Positions 8,533-17,275 of a stretch of 64,000 bases of DNA are shown here, in pieces; the stretch's first letter is position 1; every line of letters starts with the position of its first letter. Source of the stretch: Sulfuricaulis sp040901545. GTDB taxonomy: Bacteria > Pseudomonadota > Gammaproteobacteria > Acidiferrobacterales > Sulfurifustaceae. The translations under genes and the position numbers were made by a program. Under the pieces are notes generated by a model. It was not told where the DNA came from. It did no database searches and saw only the letters and a list, made by a program, of their open reading frames with translations. The DNA is taken from positions 186,001 through 250,000 of the forward strand of contig NZ_JBBDYL010000045.1 in assembly GCF_040901545.1 (NCBI RefSeq). The letters are read 5' to 3'.

Positions 8533-9267
8533 ATGCTGAAGTTGCATAAAACTGTTGTTGCAAGCGGTTTGTTGGTTTTGGCATCGGTAGCCGTGGCGGC
8601 GGAAAAATCGCCCGTCTCTGCCAATGTGGCGCTGACCACGAACTACGTTTGGCGCGGCGTATCCCAGACGGCCGAAAATTCCGCCATTCAAGGCGGGTTC
8701 GACTACACCCATAGCGGCGGTTTTTACCTCGGCACCTGGGGTTCGAACGTCAATTTCGGTAATGACGCCGTAACCTCGTCAGATGGCGACGGGGCTTCCA
8801 TGGAGCTCGATTTTTATGGTGGTTATAAGTTTACCGCTGCGGGCGTGAACTGGGATGTCGGTGCGATCCGGTATCTGTATCCCGACGCGAACAGCAGCCT
8901 GGAATATGATTTCACGGAGTTTTACGTTGGCGGCGGGTACGGACCGTTCAGCCTCAAGTATAGCAATGCCAGCGATTACCAGGGCGTAACCACCAAATCC
9001 GGTACTTACCTGGATGCCGCATTCAGCATGGAGCTGTCGCAGGGATTGGCGCTCGCGCTGCATGTCGGCAAGTCGGGCGGTGACGGTGTCCAGGCGGCCT
9101 TCGGCAAGAAATACACCGATTACAAGATCAGCCTGACCAAGGAAGTCGGTGGCGTTGGCATCGGACTGGCCTACACCGATACCAACATGAGCGGTGCCCA
9201 GGAGATCAAGAAAGGCGTCAGCGCCAACGACGGCCAATGGATGTTGACCTTCTCGAAGAGCCTGTAA
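8533..9267 (+). CDS. TorF family putative porin
   Basis: 244-aa outer-membrane beta-barrel protein with a Sec signal peptide (MLKLHKTVVASGLLVLASVAVAA, cleavage near residue 23). The mature N-terminus has the family hallmark LTTNYVWRGVSQT and continues with alternating aromatic and small-residue strands ending in a C-terminal Leu after FSKS. The start at 8533 is chosen over the upstream in-frame ATG at 8356 because it gives a clean signal peptide, follows GGGAGAGA, and leaves the sigma54 promoter in the untranslated leader. The position ahead of glnK-amt suggests a channel induced under nitrogen limitation; the substrate is not known. Confidence 0.85.
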   Translation: MLKLHKTVVASGLLVLASVAVAAEKSPVSANVALTTNYVWRGVSQTAENSAIQGGFDYTHSGGFYLGTWGSNVNFGNDAVTSSDGDGASMELDFYGGYKFTAAGVNWDVGAIRYLYPDANSSLEYDFTEFYVGGGYGPFSLKYSNASDYQGVTTKSGTYLDAAFSMELSQGLALALHVGKSGGDGVQAAFGKKYTDYKISLTKEVGGVGIGLAYTDTNMSGAQEIKKGVSANDGQWMLTFSKSL

Positions 9268-9273
9268 CCATGA

Positions 9274-9302
9274 CCCTCCCGGCCGGTCCTTGGCCGGGAG
9301 GG
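9274..9302 (+). promoter_or_regulatory. Strong intercistronic hairpin between porin and glnK
   Basis: A perfect 11-bp stem (CCCTCCCGGCC / GGCCGGGAGGG) with a 7-nt loop sits 6 bp after the porin stop. There is no T-run, so it is more likely an mRNA-stability or partial-attenuation element than a full terminator, given that glnK follows closely. Confidence 0.6.
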
Positions 9303-9327
9303 CACACATTAATCTGGAGAGTGCGAT

Positions 9328-9666
9328 ATGAAATTCGTTACAGCCATTATCAAGCCATTCAAGCTCGACGACGTGCGCGATGCACTGGCTGAAGTCGGGG
9401 TTCAGGGTGTCACCGTGACCGAAGTCAAAGGCTTCGGCCGGCAGAAGGGACACACCGAGCTTTACCGCGGTGCGGAATACGTGGTGGATTTTCTACCCAA
9501 AGTGAAGCTCGAGGTAGCCATTGACACCAAGATGCTGGATCGCGTGATTGAAGCCATCGTCAAGGCGGCCCGCACCGACAAAATCGGTGACGGAAAAATA
9601 TTCGTTACTGACCTCGAACAGGTCGTCCGTATCCGCACCGGCGAAACCGGCAAAGATGCGCTTTGA
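9328..9666 (+). CDS. glnK: P-II nitrogen regulatory protein
   Basis: 112-aa P-II signal protein. It senses 2-oxoglutarate, ATP/ADP and (by uridylylation) glutamine, and plugs the AmtB channel when ammonium is plentiful. The T-loop contains Y46 and the uridylylation site Y51 (YRGAEY), and the family segments VKGFGRQKGHTE and KIGDGKIFV are present. It is preceded by CTGGAGAG and followed 18 bp later by amt. Coupling to amt favours the GlnK type over GlnB. Confidence 0.96.
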   Translation: MKFVTAIIKPFKLDDVRDALAEVGVQGVTVTEVKGFGRQKGHTELYRGAEYVVDFLPKVKLEVAIDTKMLDRVIEAIVKAARTDKIGDGKIFVTDLEQVVRIRTGETGKDAL

Positions 9667-9684
9667 TACACAGGAGAAAATTCA

Positions 9685-11073
9685 ATGTCTAAGTCAATTA
9701 ATCTGAAAAAGGTGCTCGGGGTTATGGGCGTCGTGGTTCTGGCGGCATTACCCATGCTGGTTTTCGGCGACGAAACCCCCGCATCGACGGCACCCGCCGT
9801 CGCGGCCCCGGCCGTTCCCGCGGCCCCGGCCACTCCGACGCTCAACTCGGGTGACACCGCCTGGATGCTGACCTCGACGGCATTGGTGCTGTTCATGACC
9901 ATACCGGGATTGTCACTGTTCTATGCCGGGATGGTGCGGTCCAAAAACGTCCTGTCGGTGATGATGCAGTGTTTTGCGATCACGGCGCTGATAACCGTGC
10001 TGTGGGTCTTGTATGGTTACAGTTTGGCGTTTTCGACCGGCGGGATGGCCAAGGGCGTTACCAACTTGTACTCATTTGTCGGCAATTTCGACAAGGCATT
10101 TCTGACGGGCGTCACGCTTGACAGCCTGACGGCGGCCGTGCCGGAGACCGTGTTCTTCACGTTCCAGATGACGTTCGCCATCATCACGCCGGCGCTGATT
10201 GTCGGAGCCTTCGCCGAGCGCATGAAGTTTTCAGCGATGCTGTGGTTCATGGGGTTGTGGATGACGCTCGTGTATGCGCCGATCGCGCACATGGTATGGA
10301 GCGGCGACGGCGGCTTCATGTGGGACCTTGGCGTGCTCGACTTCGCCGGCGGCACGGTGGTGCACATCAATGCCGGTATTGCCGGTCTGGTGGCGGCGCT
10401 GGTACTGGGTCCGCGCAAGGGATATCCCAAAGTAGCCATGATGCCGCACAACCTGGGTTACACCCTGATGGGGGCCTCGATGCTCTGGGTTGGCTGGTTC
10501 GGTTTCAACGCCGGCAGCGCGGTCGCCGCCAACGGAGCCGCCGGTATGGCGATGGCCGTCACGCAGATCGCCACCGCGGCGGCGGCGCTCGGCTGGATGT
10601 TTTCCGAGTGGCTGTCACACGGCAAGCCGAGCGTGCTGGGTATCGCCTCGGGCGCCGTCGCGGGCCTGGTGGCCATTACTCCCGCCTCCGGCTTTGTCGG
10701 ACCCATGGGAGCCCTAATTATCGGCGCCATCGCCGGATTCGGCTGTTTCCTGGCTTCCACGAAGATCAAACGTTCTCTGGGCTACGATGATTCACTCGAT
10801 GTGTTCGGCGTGCACGCCATCGGCGGAACGATCGGAGCATTGCTGACCGGTGTGTTTGCCATCAAGCTGGGCGGTCTTAAGCCGGAGCTGACGGTTGGCA
10901 GCCAGGTATGGATCCAGTTCATCGGTGTGGCAATGACCGTGGTCTACTGCGCGGTGGGAAGTTATGTCATCCTGAAAATTGTGGACAGCGTTATCGGCTT
11001 GCGGGTTACCGATGAACATGAAACCGAAGGTCTCGATATCGCGTTGCACGACGAGCGCGGCTACAACATTTAA
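9685..11073 (+). CDS. amt: Ammonium transporter
   Basis: 462-aa Amt/MEP channel of the inner membrane. A signal-like hydrophobic N-terminus is followed by an Ala/Pro-rich stretch (residues ~30-52) and eleven hydrophobic spans. Family signatures include GLSLFYAGMVRSKN, DFAGGTVVHINAG (first pore histidine region) and FGVHAIGGTIGALLTG (second pore histidine region). The C-terminal tail ends GYNI. It is translated from the same operon as glnK, its cognate regulator, and ends at a strong terminator. Confidence 0.96.
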   Translation: MSKSINLKKVLGVMGVVVLAALPMLVFGDETPASTAPAVAAPAVPAAPATPTLNSGDTAWMLTSTALVLFMTIPGLSLFYAGMVRSKNVLSVMMQCFAITALITVLWVLYGYSLAFSTGGMAKGVTNLYSFVGNFDKAFLTGVTLDSLTAAVPETVFFTFQMTFAIITPALIVGAFAERMKFSAMLWFMGLWMTLVYAPIAHMVWSGDGGFMWDLGVLDFAGGTVVHINAGIAGLVAALVLGPRKGYPKVAMMPHNLGYTLMGASMLWVGWFGFNAGSAVAANGAAGMAMAVTQIATAAAALGWMFSEWLSHGKPSVLGIASGAVAGLVAITPASGFVGPMGALIIGAIAGFGCFLASTKIKRSLGYDDSLDVFGVHAIGGTIGALLTGVFAIKLGGLKPELTVGSQVWIQFIGVAMTVVYCAVGSYVILKIVDSVIGLRVTDEHETEGLDIALHDERGYNI

Positions 11074-11101
11074 CCGATCCTCCTAAGGCAGTTGAAATTT
11101 T

Positions 11102-11128
11102 TCGGGCGCTTCGGCGCCCGATTTTTTT
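11102..11128 (+). terminator. Rho-independent terminator after amt
   Basis: Eight-bp stem TCGGGCGC/GCGCCCGA with a TTCG loop, followed by seven T (11122-11128). It abuts the stop codon of the convergent DUF945 gene. Confidence 0.9.
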
Positions 11129-12549
11129 CACTGAGGAAGTGTGATCCGCGCCGGGGCATGCCAGGGTTTGCCGTTAATCATGACTTGTCCGCGCGCGATC
11201 GAGAGATCCAGCTTGTACCGCCCCCCCTCTTCGACCAATAGCCGCGTGAGTTCATGGCGCGCGAGATACTGCGGAAATGCCTGATCCACGATTTCCGCCA
11301 TGGTATCCGCATCCAGACGCGCCATCTCTCTGGCGGTCAGGGCACCGCTTTGGCGATAGGCCTCGATGTCCCGGCGTATCGCTGCTGCGATCAGACGTTT
11401 AAGCAGCGGTTCGGGGATCAGAATCTCCAGATTGCCCCTCAAGGTGGTCAGCAGTTTCACCGGACTGTCGGTCAGGTTTCTTTTCCGTCCATCGAGGACA
11501 AATTTAGCCTTGCCGCTGATCTCGCCTTCCCGGGTCTTGAAACTGAGTCGCGTGATTTCGAACTCGGGCGCTTTTTTGGCCAGCTCGGCGAGTAACGCCA
11601 CCGTTTTGCCGGCGACCGTCAGCGCCATCCGGGGCGCGATGGTGCCCTCCCGGTCGATGGCTGCAACCTCTTTTTTGAATTTCACCAGTGAAGCCACGTC
11701 GAGTCGGCGCGCTTCGAAAACCATGATACCGGGTCCGAAACGCTCCTCCGCGACGTTGGCTTCGTCAAGGGAGTAACGCAAAACCATATTGATGTTGTCG
11801 TCAGCCGGTTGTGTTGAGGCGGACAGCGTGAGTCCTTTCACGCCGACGCGACCGGAGGTTTGACCGATTTCGAGCTTGCCGACACGCAGGCTGACCTCGC
11901 CGAAGAAATAACCCGCGATCCCTTCCTGGGTGTCGGAATGCATGATGACCTTGGACAGCATCACGTCACCCTGTTGTCCCGAAGCGGCCACGGTCAGCGC
12001 CGGCAGGCGCGCATCGAACTGGATTTTCCGCCAGGCCTGGTCGAACGTTATATCCGCGCTGAATCCGCGCCAATCGATGATTTCGCCTTTGGCGCCGGTG
12101 GTTTTGATCGGCGGCATCTCGGCATGCAGGGTGCCGTCGCCATTCAGTCGGACTGTCGTCTCGGCGGAGAGCGGCGGCCAGGAGGAGGTGTTTTGCTTTT
12201 CCGGCGCGGCCAAGGAAATCTGGCTGGTGATGCGTGCCTGCACCGGGGTGTGACGCCAATCGCCTTCCAGGAATCGGTCCAGCGGAAACGGACCGTGGCT
12301 GATGCGGTGCCGGGCCTTGAATTCGAGCGGAATTTGCGGATGGCGGAAGGTGGTTTCGGCCGTGGAACTCAGCCAGCCGTGTTCATAATGTTTGGCCGTG
12401 AAATGGATTCCGCTGCGTCCCGACAATTGATCGAGCATCTCGTGGTAGGTTTTTTCCGCTTCCCGCCCAAACCAGAATGGGAGCGCCAGGATGACCAGAA
12501 CCGGCAACAGGATGATCGTGGTGACAGCAGCAAGAACATATTTTTTCAT
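11128..12549 (-). CDS. DUF945 (YdgA-like) membrane-anchored protein
   Basis: 473-aa protein with one N-terminal hydrophobic segment (KYVLAAVTTIILLPVLVILAL) followed by a large, probably periplasmic domain. The family pattern is visible: an aromatic YHEMLDQLSGRSGI segment, then YEHGWLSSTAET and an H-rich HGPFPL region. Members are found in many gammaproteobacteria; the molecular function is not established. The start at 12549 (MKKYVLAAV) is preferred; an ATG 18 bp upstream is also possible, as neither has a clear ribosome binding site. Confidence 0.8.
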   Translation of the reverse strand: MKKYVLAAVTTIILLPVLVILALPFWFGREAEKTYHEMLDQLSGRSGIHFTAKHYEHGWLSSTAETTFRHPQIPLEFKARHRISHGPFPLDRFLEGDWRHTPVQARITSQISLAAPEKQNTSSWPPLSAETTVRLNGDGTLHAEMPPIKTTGAKGEIIDWRGFSADITFDQAWRKIQFDARLPALTVAASGQQGDVMLSKVIMHSDTQEGIAGYFFGEVSLRVGKLEIGQTSGRVGVKGLTLSASTQPADDNINMVLRYSLDEANVAEERFGPGIMVFEARRLDVASLVKFKKEVAAIDREGTIAPRMALTVAGKTVALLAELAKKAPEFEITRLSFKTREGEISGKAKFVLDGRKRNLTDSPVKLLTTLRGNLEILIPEPLLKRLIAAAIRRDIEAYRQSGALTAREMARLDADTMAEIVDQAFPQYLARHELTRLLVEEGGRYKLDLSIARGQVMINGKPWHAPARITLPQ

Positions 12550-12620
12550 GCGTAATCCGTGATTCATTGCCGCCGTGATAGTTGACGAATTACTCTCCCG
12601 CCGGTTAGCGCGGGAATGAC

Positions 12621-12857
12621 TTACAAGAATTTTTTGTGGGTCCCGTCACAACGGGGTTTGTTGGCAGAGTGTTTGCAGCCGCACAGGGCCCATTTGACTC
12701 CCTGATCCAGCTCGAATTTGACCGGCTCGAAGCCGCTGCCCTTGTGCGAGCCGTCACAGAATGGCTGATTCTTCGACTGGCCGCAGGCACACCACCAGTA
12801 GGTACCGGGTTTCAGCTCAAGTACGTAAGGACCTTTTTGGGCAATTTTCGGATCCAT
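12621..12857 (-). CDS. CDGSH iron-sulfur domain protein
   Basis: 78-aa protein with two CDGSH-type [2Fe-2S] sites. The first is WCACGQSKNQPFCDGSH and the second is CGCKHSANKPRCDGTH, each giving the 3Cys-1His ligand set. Small two-motif members are soluble bacterial proteins proposed to act in redox or iron-sulfur handling; no specific reaction can be assigned. It lies between the DUF945 gene and speE on the same strand. Confidence 0.92.
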   Translation of the reverse strand: MDPKIAQKGPYVLELKPGTYWWCACGQSKNQPFCDGSHKGSGFEPVKFELDQGVKWALCGCKHSANKPRCDGTHKKFL

Positions 12858-12989
12858 GACTGTTCACATTGTTGGGATATATGCAGTGAATTTCGCTTTC
12901 AGATGTTTTTATACGCTGAATGGCGTTCGCCTTCAATTGCCTGCCAACCTTCATAAATGAATGAAGCCAGAGACAGCTGTGCCTGAAAA

Positions 12990-13841
12990 TCAGGTTAATA
13001 ACCGGCGCAGGAATTCCGGACATGCCAGCGCCGCGGCATGTATGTCGCGGTTGTAATAATGCGTGGTAAAGGTCTTCGTGGCCGCCTCTCGGGAACGAAA
13101 TAGGCTGACCGGGCCGTCCTTGCCGGCGAGGGTGGCGCTCCACCATCCGGAAGGATAGGCGCACTGCGGAAAATTGAGTGTGGCAATCTCGAGAAAGCCC
13201 GCCGATTTGAGGGACCGGTGTACCGAGGCAATCAACTCGGCATGGAACAGCGGCGATTCGCTCTGTCCCACGATAAGTCCGCGCGGCCGCAACGCCCGAT
13301 GACAATTCTTATAGAAGGCCTCGGAAAAGAGACCGGCGGCCGGCCCCACCGGATCGGTCGAATCCACGATGATGATGTCGTAAATACCGGGTTGGGCGTC
13401 CGCCACCCATTTAATCCCGTCGGCAAAGTGCAGGCGCGCGCGCGGGTCATGGTTAGATTCGCACAGTTCGGGAAAGAATTTTTCCGCCACCCGCGTGACG
13501 CGCTCGTCGAGTTCGACCTGCTCGGCGATTTCCACCGTCTTATGTTTCAGCACTTCGTGCAGCGTGCCGCAATCGCCGCCGCCGATGATCAGCACCCGCT
13601 TGGGATCGGGATGGGTGAACAACGTCGGGTGCGACATCATTTCGTGATAGATGAAATTGTCGCGGTCGGTGACCATGACGAGGCCGTCGAGCGTCATTAG
13701 CGTGCCGAAGGTTTCGGTCTCGTAGATCTCGATGCGCTGGTACGGCGACTTCTCGTCATGCACCTTGTTTTTGATCTTGAGCGAGATGGCCGAGCCTTGT
13801 CCGGCCCATTCCTCGGTGTACCAGTTTTTGTCTAAGGTCAT
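12990..13841 (-). CDS. speE: Polyamine aminopropyltransferase (spermidine synthase)
   Basis: 283-aa enzyme that transfers the aminopropyl group of decarboxylated S-adenosylmethionine to putrescine. The N-terminal strand region (MTLDKNWYTEEWA) is followed by the family motifs LMTLDGLVMVT, IIGGGDCG (cofactor loop), the catalytic segment IVDSTDPVGPA and FPQCAYPSGWW near the C-terminus. The start at 13841 is chosen because the 10 residues further upstream (MQLETCYLLL) are encoded by a repetitive intergenic sequence. It is divergent from speA, which feeds the same pathway through agmatine. Confidence 0.95.
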   Translation of the reverse strand: MTLDKNWYTEEWAGQGSAISLKIKNKVHDEKSPYQRIEIYETETFGTLMTLDGLVMVTDRDNFIYHEMMSHPTLFTHPDPKRVLIIGGGDCGTLHEVLKHKTVEIAEQVELDERVTRVAEKFFPELCESNHDPRARLHFADGIKWVADAQPGIYDIIIVDSTDPVGPAAGLFSEAFYKNCHRALRPRGLIVGQSESPLFHAELIASVHRSLKSAGFLEIATLNFPQCAYPSGWWSATLAGKDGPVSLFRSREAATKTFTTHYYNRDIHAAALACPEFLRRLLT

Positions 13842-13842
13842 G

Positions 13843-13918
13843 AGTAGCAAGTAACAAGTTTCAAGTTGCAAGATTGTAATATCTACCGCTTACTACTTGC
13901 CACTTGTTACTTGCTACT
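13843..13918. repeat. 17-bp inverted repeat in the speE/speA intergenic region
   Basis: AGTAGCAAGTAACAAGT (13843-13859) is exactly complementary to 13902-13918, separated by 42 bp. Variants of the unit CAAGT/ACTTG recur at 13862-13866 and 13895-13899. It lies between two divergent polyamine genes. It may be an operator, a cruciform-forming element or a dispersed repeat; the window does not decide. Confidence 0.75.
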
Positions 13919-13932
13919 TGATACTTCGTTTT

Positions 13933-15825
13933 ATGATCGACTGGTCCATACAAAAAGCCCGCGATGTCTACAACATCGCCCACTGGAGCGGCGGCTATTT
14001 CGACGTCAACGGCAAGGGTCACCTCGTGTGCCGGCCGGACGGCCGCGCCGACCATGCCGGCATCGATCTGTTCGAGCTTTCCAAGGAGATCAAGGCCGCG
14101 GGCCTCTCGCTCCCGGTGCTGGTGCGCTTCTCCGATATCCTGCGCCATCGCGTCGAGACCCTGTGCGACGCTTTCGATCGCGCGATGCAGGCCGACGGGT
14201 ACCGCGGCGATTACACCTCCGTTTACCCGATCAAGGTCAACCAGCAGAAGAGCGTGGTCGAGAAAATTCTCGCGCGCGCCGACGGACGAGTGGGGCTGGA
14301 GGCCGGCTCCAAGCCCGAACTGCTCGCGGTGCTGGCGCTGTCGCGTCAGGACGGTGGCGTGGTGGTGTGCAACGGCTACAAAGACCGCGAGTACATCCGC
14401 CTCGCGCTCATCGGCAAGGAGCTCGGGCACCGCGTTTACATCGTCGTGGAGAAACCCTCTGAACTTGAACTCGTCATCGAGGAATCGCATAACCTCGGTG
14501 TAACCCCGCTCATCGGGCTACGCATGCGGCTGTCCTCGATCGGCGCCGGCAAATGGCAGAACACCGGCGGCGACAAATCCAAATTCGGTCTCTCCGCCTC
14601 GCAGGTGCTGGACGCCATGGCACGCCTGCGCGCGGCGGACCTGTTGCCGAGCTTGCAGATGATGCACTTTCACATGGGCTCGCAGATCGCCAACATTCAG
14701 CACATCCAGCTCGGCATGCGCGAGGCGGCGCGCTACTACGCGGAACTGCGCGCCATCGGCGCGGACATCCGCTGCATCAACGTAGGCGGCGGGCTGGGAG
14801 TGGATTACGAAGGCACGCGCTCGCGCAGTTTCTGTTCCATGAACTACTCGGTCTCCGAGTACGCGCACAACATCGTGCACGCGCTCACCGAAATCTGCGC
14901 GGAAAAAAACCTGCCCCATCCCGACATCGTCACGGAATCGGGCCGCGCCATGACGGCGCATCACGCGGTGCTGGTGACCAACGTGGTGGGCACCGAGTCC
15001 GCCCCGGGTGCGGATTCGGTGCCAAAGGCGACCGAGAACGAACCCGCGATCATTCGCGATCTGTGGCAGTCGCTCGCGACAATTTCAGACCGCTCCGTCG
15101 TCGAGGCTTATCACGACGCCGCCCACCGGCTGACCGAGGCGCAGGGCATGTTCAGCCACGGAGTGCTCGCGCTCGCGCAGCGGGCGCGTGCCGAACAAAT
15201 TTATTTCACTATTTGCTGGAAGGTGCGCGAGCTGTTGCAACCGGCCGCGCGTTCCCACCGGGAGATTCTCGACGAGTTGAACGAGAAGCTCGCGGACAAG
15301 TATTTCTGCAATTTCTCTCTGTTCCAGTCCATGCCCGACCACTGGGCCATCGATCAGATTTTTCCGGTGGTGCCGCTAAATCGCCTGAACGAGCCGCCCA
15401 CGCGCCGCGGCGTGATGCAGGACATCACCTGCGATTCCGACGGGCGTATCGATTTGTACGTGGACGGTGAGGGCATCGAAACCACGCTGCCGCTGCATCC
15501 GCTGCGCGAAAACGAGCCCTATCTGCTCGGGATTTTTCTGGTCGGAGCCTATCAGGAGATCCTCGGCGACATGCACAACCTGTTCGGCGACACCGATTCG
15601 GTTCATGTCGAACTGAAACCGGACGGTGGCCATCAATTGTCACAAGCGCAGCAAGGCGACACGGTGGACTCGGTGCTGCGCTACGTGCACTTCAACGCCG
15701 ACGACCTGCTCGCGACTTACCGCGCCAAGATCAAGCGCGCGAAATCACTCAGCCCGAGAAACCGCGAGGCCTATCTCACAGAGCTAGCCGAAGGATTGAA
15801 GGGATATACCTATTTAGAGGATTAG
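13933..15825 (+). CDS. speA: Biosynthetic arginine decarboxylase
   Basis: 630-aa fold-type III PLP enzyme that converts arginine to agmatine for putrescine/spermidine synthesis. The start is MIDWSIQKARDVYN at 13933; upstream in-frame codons fall in the repeat. The PLP lysine is in YPIKVNQQ, the glycine-rich phosphate site is INVGGGLGVDY, and the catalytic Cys-containing C-terminal domain and TESGRAM segment are present. The C-terminus reads GLKGYTYLED. The last 372 bp have two further partial copies downstream (17276-17647 and 18760-18856), so this 3' end appears to be a site of repeated insertion. Confidence 0.96.
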   Translation: MIDWSIQKARDVYNIAHWSGGYFDVNGKGHLVCRPDGRADHAGIDLFELSKEIKAAGLSLPVLVRFSDILRHRVETLCDAFDRAMQADGYRGDYTSVYPIKVNQQKSVVEKILARADGRVGLEAGSKPELLAVLALSRQDGGVVVCNGYKDREYIRLALIGKELGHRVYIVVEKPSELELVIEESHNLGVTPLIGLRMRLSSIGAGKWQNTGGDKSKFGLSASQVLDAMARLRAADLLPSLQMMHFHMGSQIANIQHIQLGMREAARYYAELRAIGADIRCINVGGGLGVDYEGTRSRSFCSMNYSVSEYAHNIVHALTEICAEKNLPHPDIVTESGRAMTAHHAVLVTNVVGTESAPGADSVPKATENEPAIIRDLWQSLATISDRSVVEAYHDAAHRLTEAQGMFSHGVLALAQRARAEQIYFTICWKVRELLQPAARSHREILDELNEKLADKYFCNFSLFQSMPDHWAIDQIFPVVPLNRLNEPPTRRGVMQDITCDSDGRIDLYVDGEGIETTLPLHPLRENEPYLLGIFLVGAYQEILGDMHNLFGDTDSVHVELKPDGGHQLSQAQQGDTVDSVLRYVHFNADDLLATYRAKIKRAKSLSPRNREAYLTELAEGLKGYTYLED

Positions 15826-15918
15826 TGATTTACAAATCACAATGAGACAAAACTTATTTTTCAAAGACTTGACCCCATTGCTTTTGCGCATCTCCCGATT
15901 GTGCGTCAAGATCGCCGT

Positions 15919-17031
15919 ATGAAAACTTTCCTCCTGTTCTGGGCCGGCGCGCTCGCCGCGTTCCCTGCCGCCGCCCAAACCATTCAGTCCGAGGAACACG
16001 CGTTCCGCGTCGTGACATTGGTGCGTGGCCTGGAGCAGCCCTGGTCGCTGGCCTTCCTTCCCGATGGGCGCATGCTGGTCACCGAGAAGGCCGGACGGCT
16101 GCGCATCGTCAAGGATGGGAAGCTCGATGCGCAGTCCGTCGCGGGACTGCCCGAAGTCACGGTGCACGGGCAAGGCGGCCTGATGGACGTCGCGCTGCAC
16201 CCCGGGTTTTCCAAGAACCGCCTGGTCTACATCTCCTACGCCGCGCGCGGCGCCGACGGCGTCGGCACCGAGGTGGCGCGCGGCAGGCTCACCGGCCACC
16301 GGCTCGACGACGTGCAGGTGATTTTCCGGCAAAGCCCGAAGGGCAACCGCGGCCAGCATTTCGGCTCGCGGATGGTATTCGACCGCCAGGGCTACCTCTA
16401 CATTACGCTCGGCGACCGCGGCGAGATGGAGCGAGCGCAGCGGCCTGACGATCACGCCGGCTCGGTGATCCGCCTGCACGACGACGGACGCGTGCCGAAG
16501 GACAATCCGTTCGTGGGCAAGCCGGGATGGAAGCCCGATAAGTACACTCTGGGCAATCGCAACCAGCAAGGCGCGGCGCTGCACCCGCGGACCGGGGTGC
16601 TGTGGACCCACGAGCACGGGCCGCAGGGCGGCGACGAGGTGAACGTGATCCGTGCCGGCGCAAACTACGGCTGGCCGGTGATCACCTACGGCGTCAATTA
16701 CGGCATCGGCACGAAGATCGGCGAGGGCACGGCGAAACCCGGCATGGAGCAGCCGATCCACAAATGGGTACCCTCGATCGCGCCTTCCGGTATGGCGTTC
16801 TATACCGGTGACAAATTCCCGAAATGGCGCGGCGACCTGTTTGTCGGCGCGCTGCGCGCCGAGCTGCTGGTACGCCTGCGGCTCGACGGCGAGAAGGTGC
16901 TGCGCGAAGAGCGGCTACTGCAGGGCGCCGTAGGGCGCATCCGCGACGTGCGCGCCGGGCCCGACGGCCTCATCTACCTGCTGACCGACGAGTCGCGCGC
17001 GGTGCTGGCGCGCCTCGAGCCGGCGGGCTGA
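15919..17031 (+). CDS. PQQ-dependent sugar (aldose) dehydrogenase-type beta-propeller protein
   Basis: 370-aa secreted protein of the soluble aldose dehydrogenase (YliI/GSDH) family. The signal peptide is MKTFLLFWAGALAAFPAAA. The six-bladed propeller contains LEQPWSLAFLPDGRMLVTEK, a first-His segment (VTVHGQGGLMDVALHPGF), RGQHFGSR, NRNQQGAALHP and THEHGPQGGDEVN with PQQ- and calcium-site residues. Members oxidise aldoses in the periplasm using PQQ. The start at 15919 is chosen for the signal peptide. It lies between the real speA end and its second copy, and its codon use is very GC-rich, so it may have arrived as cargo. Confidence 0.88.
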   Translation: MKTFLLFWAGALAAFPAAAQTIQSEEHAFRVVTLVRGLEQPWSLAFLPDGRMLVTEKAGRLRIVKDGKLDAQSVAGLPEVTVHGQGGLMDVALHPGFSKNRLVYISYAARGADGVGTEVARGRLTGHRLDDVQVIFRQSPKGNRGQHFGSRMVFDRQGYLYITLGDRGEMERAQRPDDHAGSVIRLHDDGRVPKDNPFVGKPGWKPDKYTLGNRNQQGAALHPRTGVLWTHEHGPQGGDEVNVIRAGANYGWPVITYGVNYGIGTKIGEGTAKPGMEQPIHKWVPSIAPSGMAFYTGDKFPKWRGDLFVGALRAELLVRLRLDGEKVLREERLLQGAVGRIRDVRAGPDGLIYLLTDESRAVLARLEPAG

Positions 17032-17118
17032 GGTTATATTTTCTTACGTAAGGTCATCATCGTTTTACGATTGCCTCACAGACTGGCGCCGCATTCCCCA
17101 ACTCTGCAAAGGAAACCT

Positions 17119-17241
17119 CGTGAATCAGGGTCTTGCATCTTCCCGTGGCACCGCTGCTTCAAGCTTGCCACCCTGTCCACCGCGGCGGCCGGATTGGCGG
17201 GCCTCGGCCTTCGCGCGTGGCGGCCGCCGTCCGCGGCATGA
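17119..17241 (+). pseudogene. Possible remnant of a Tat signal peptide coding region
   Basis: In one frame the DNA reads ...HRCFKLATLSTAAAGLAGL GLRAW..., which strongly resembles a twin-arginine signal peptide (RRxFLKL followed by an Ala/Gly/Leu core), but the twin arginine is degraded and a stop occurs at 17239. It lies directly before the second speA fragment. It is probably the decayed 5' end of an exported-protein gene cut by a rearrangement. Confidence 0.35.
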
Positions 17242-17275
17242 CGGACCCGGGGCGGCGATGGTCGGGAGTCTCGGC

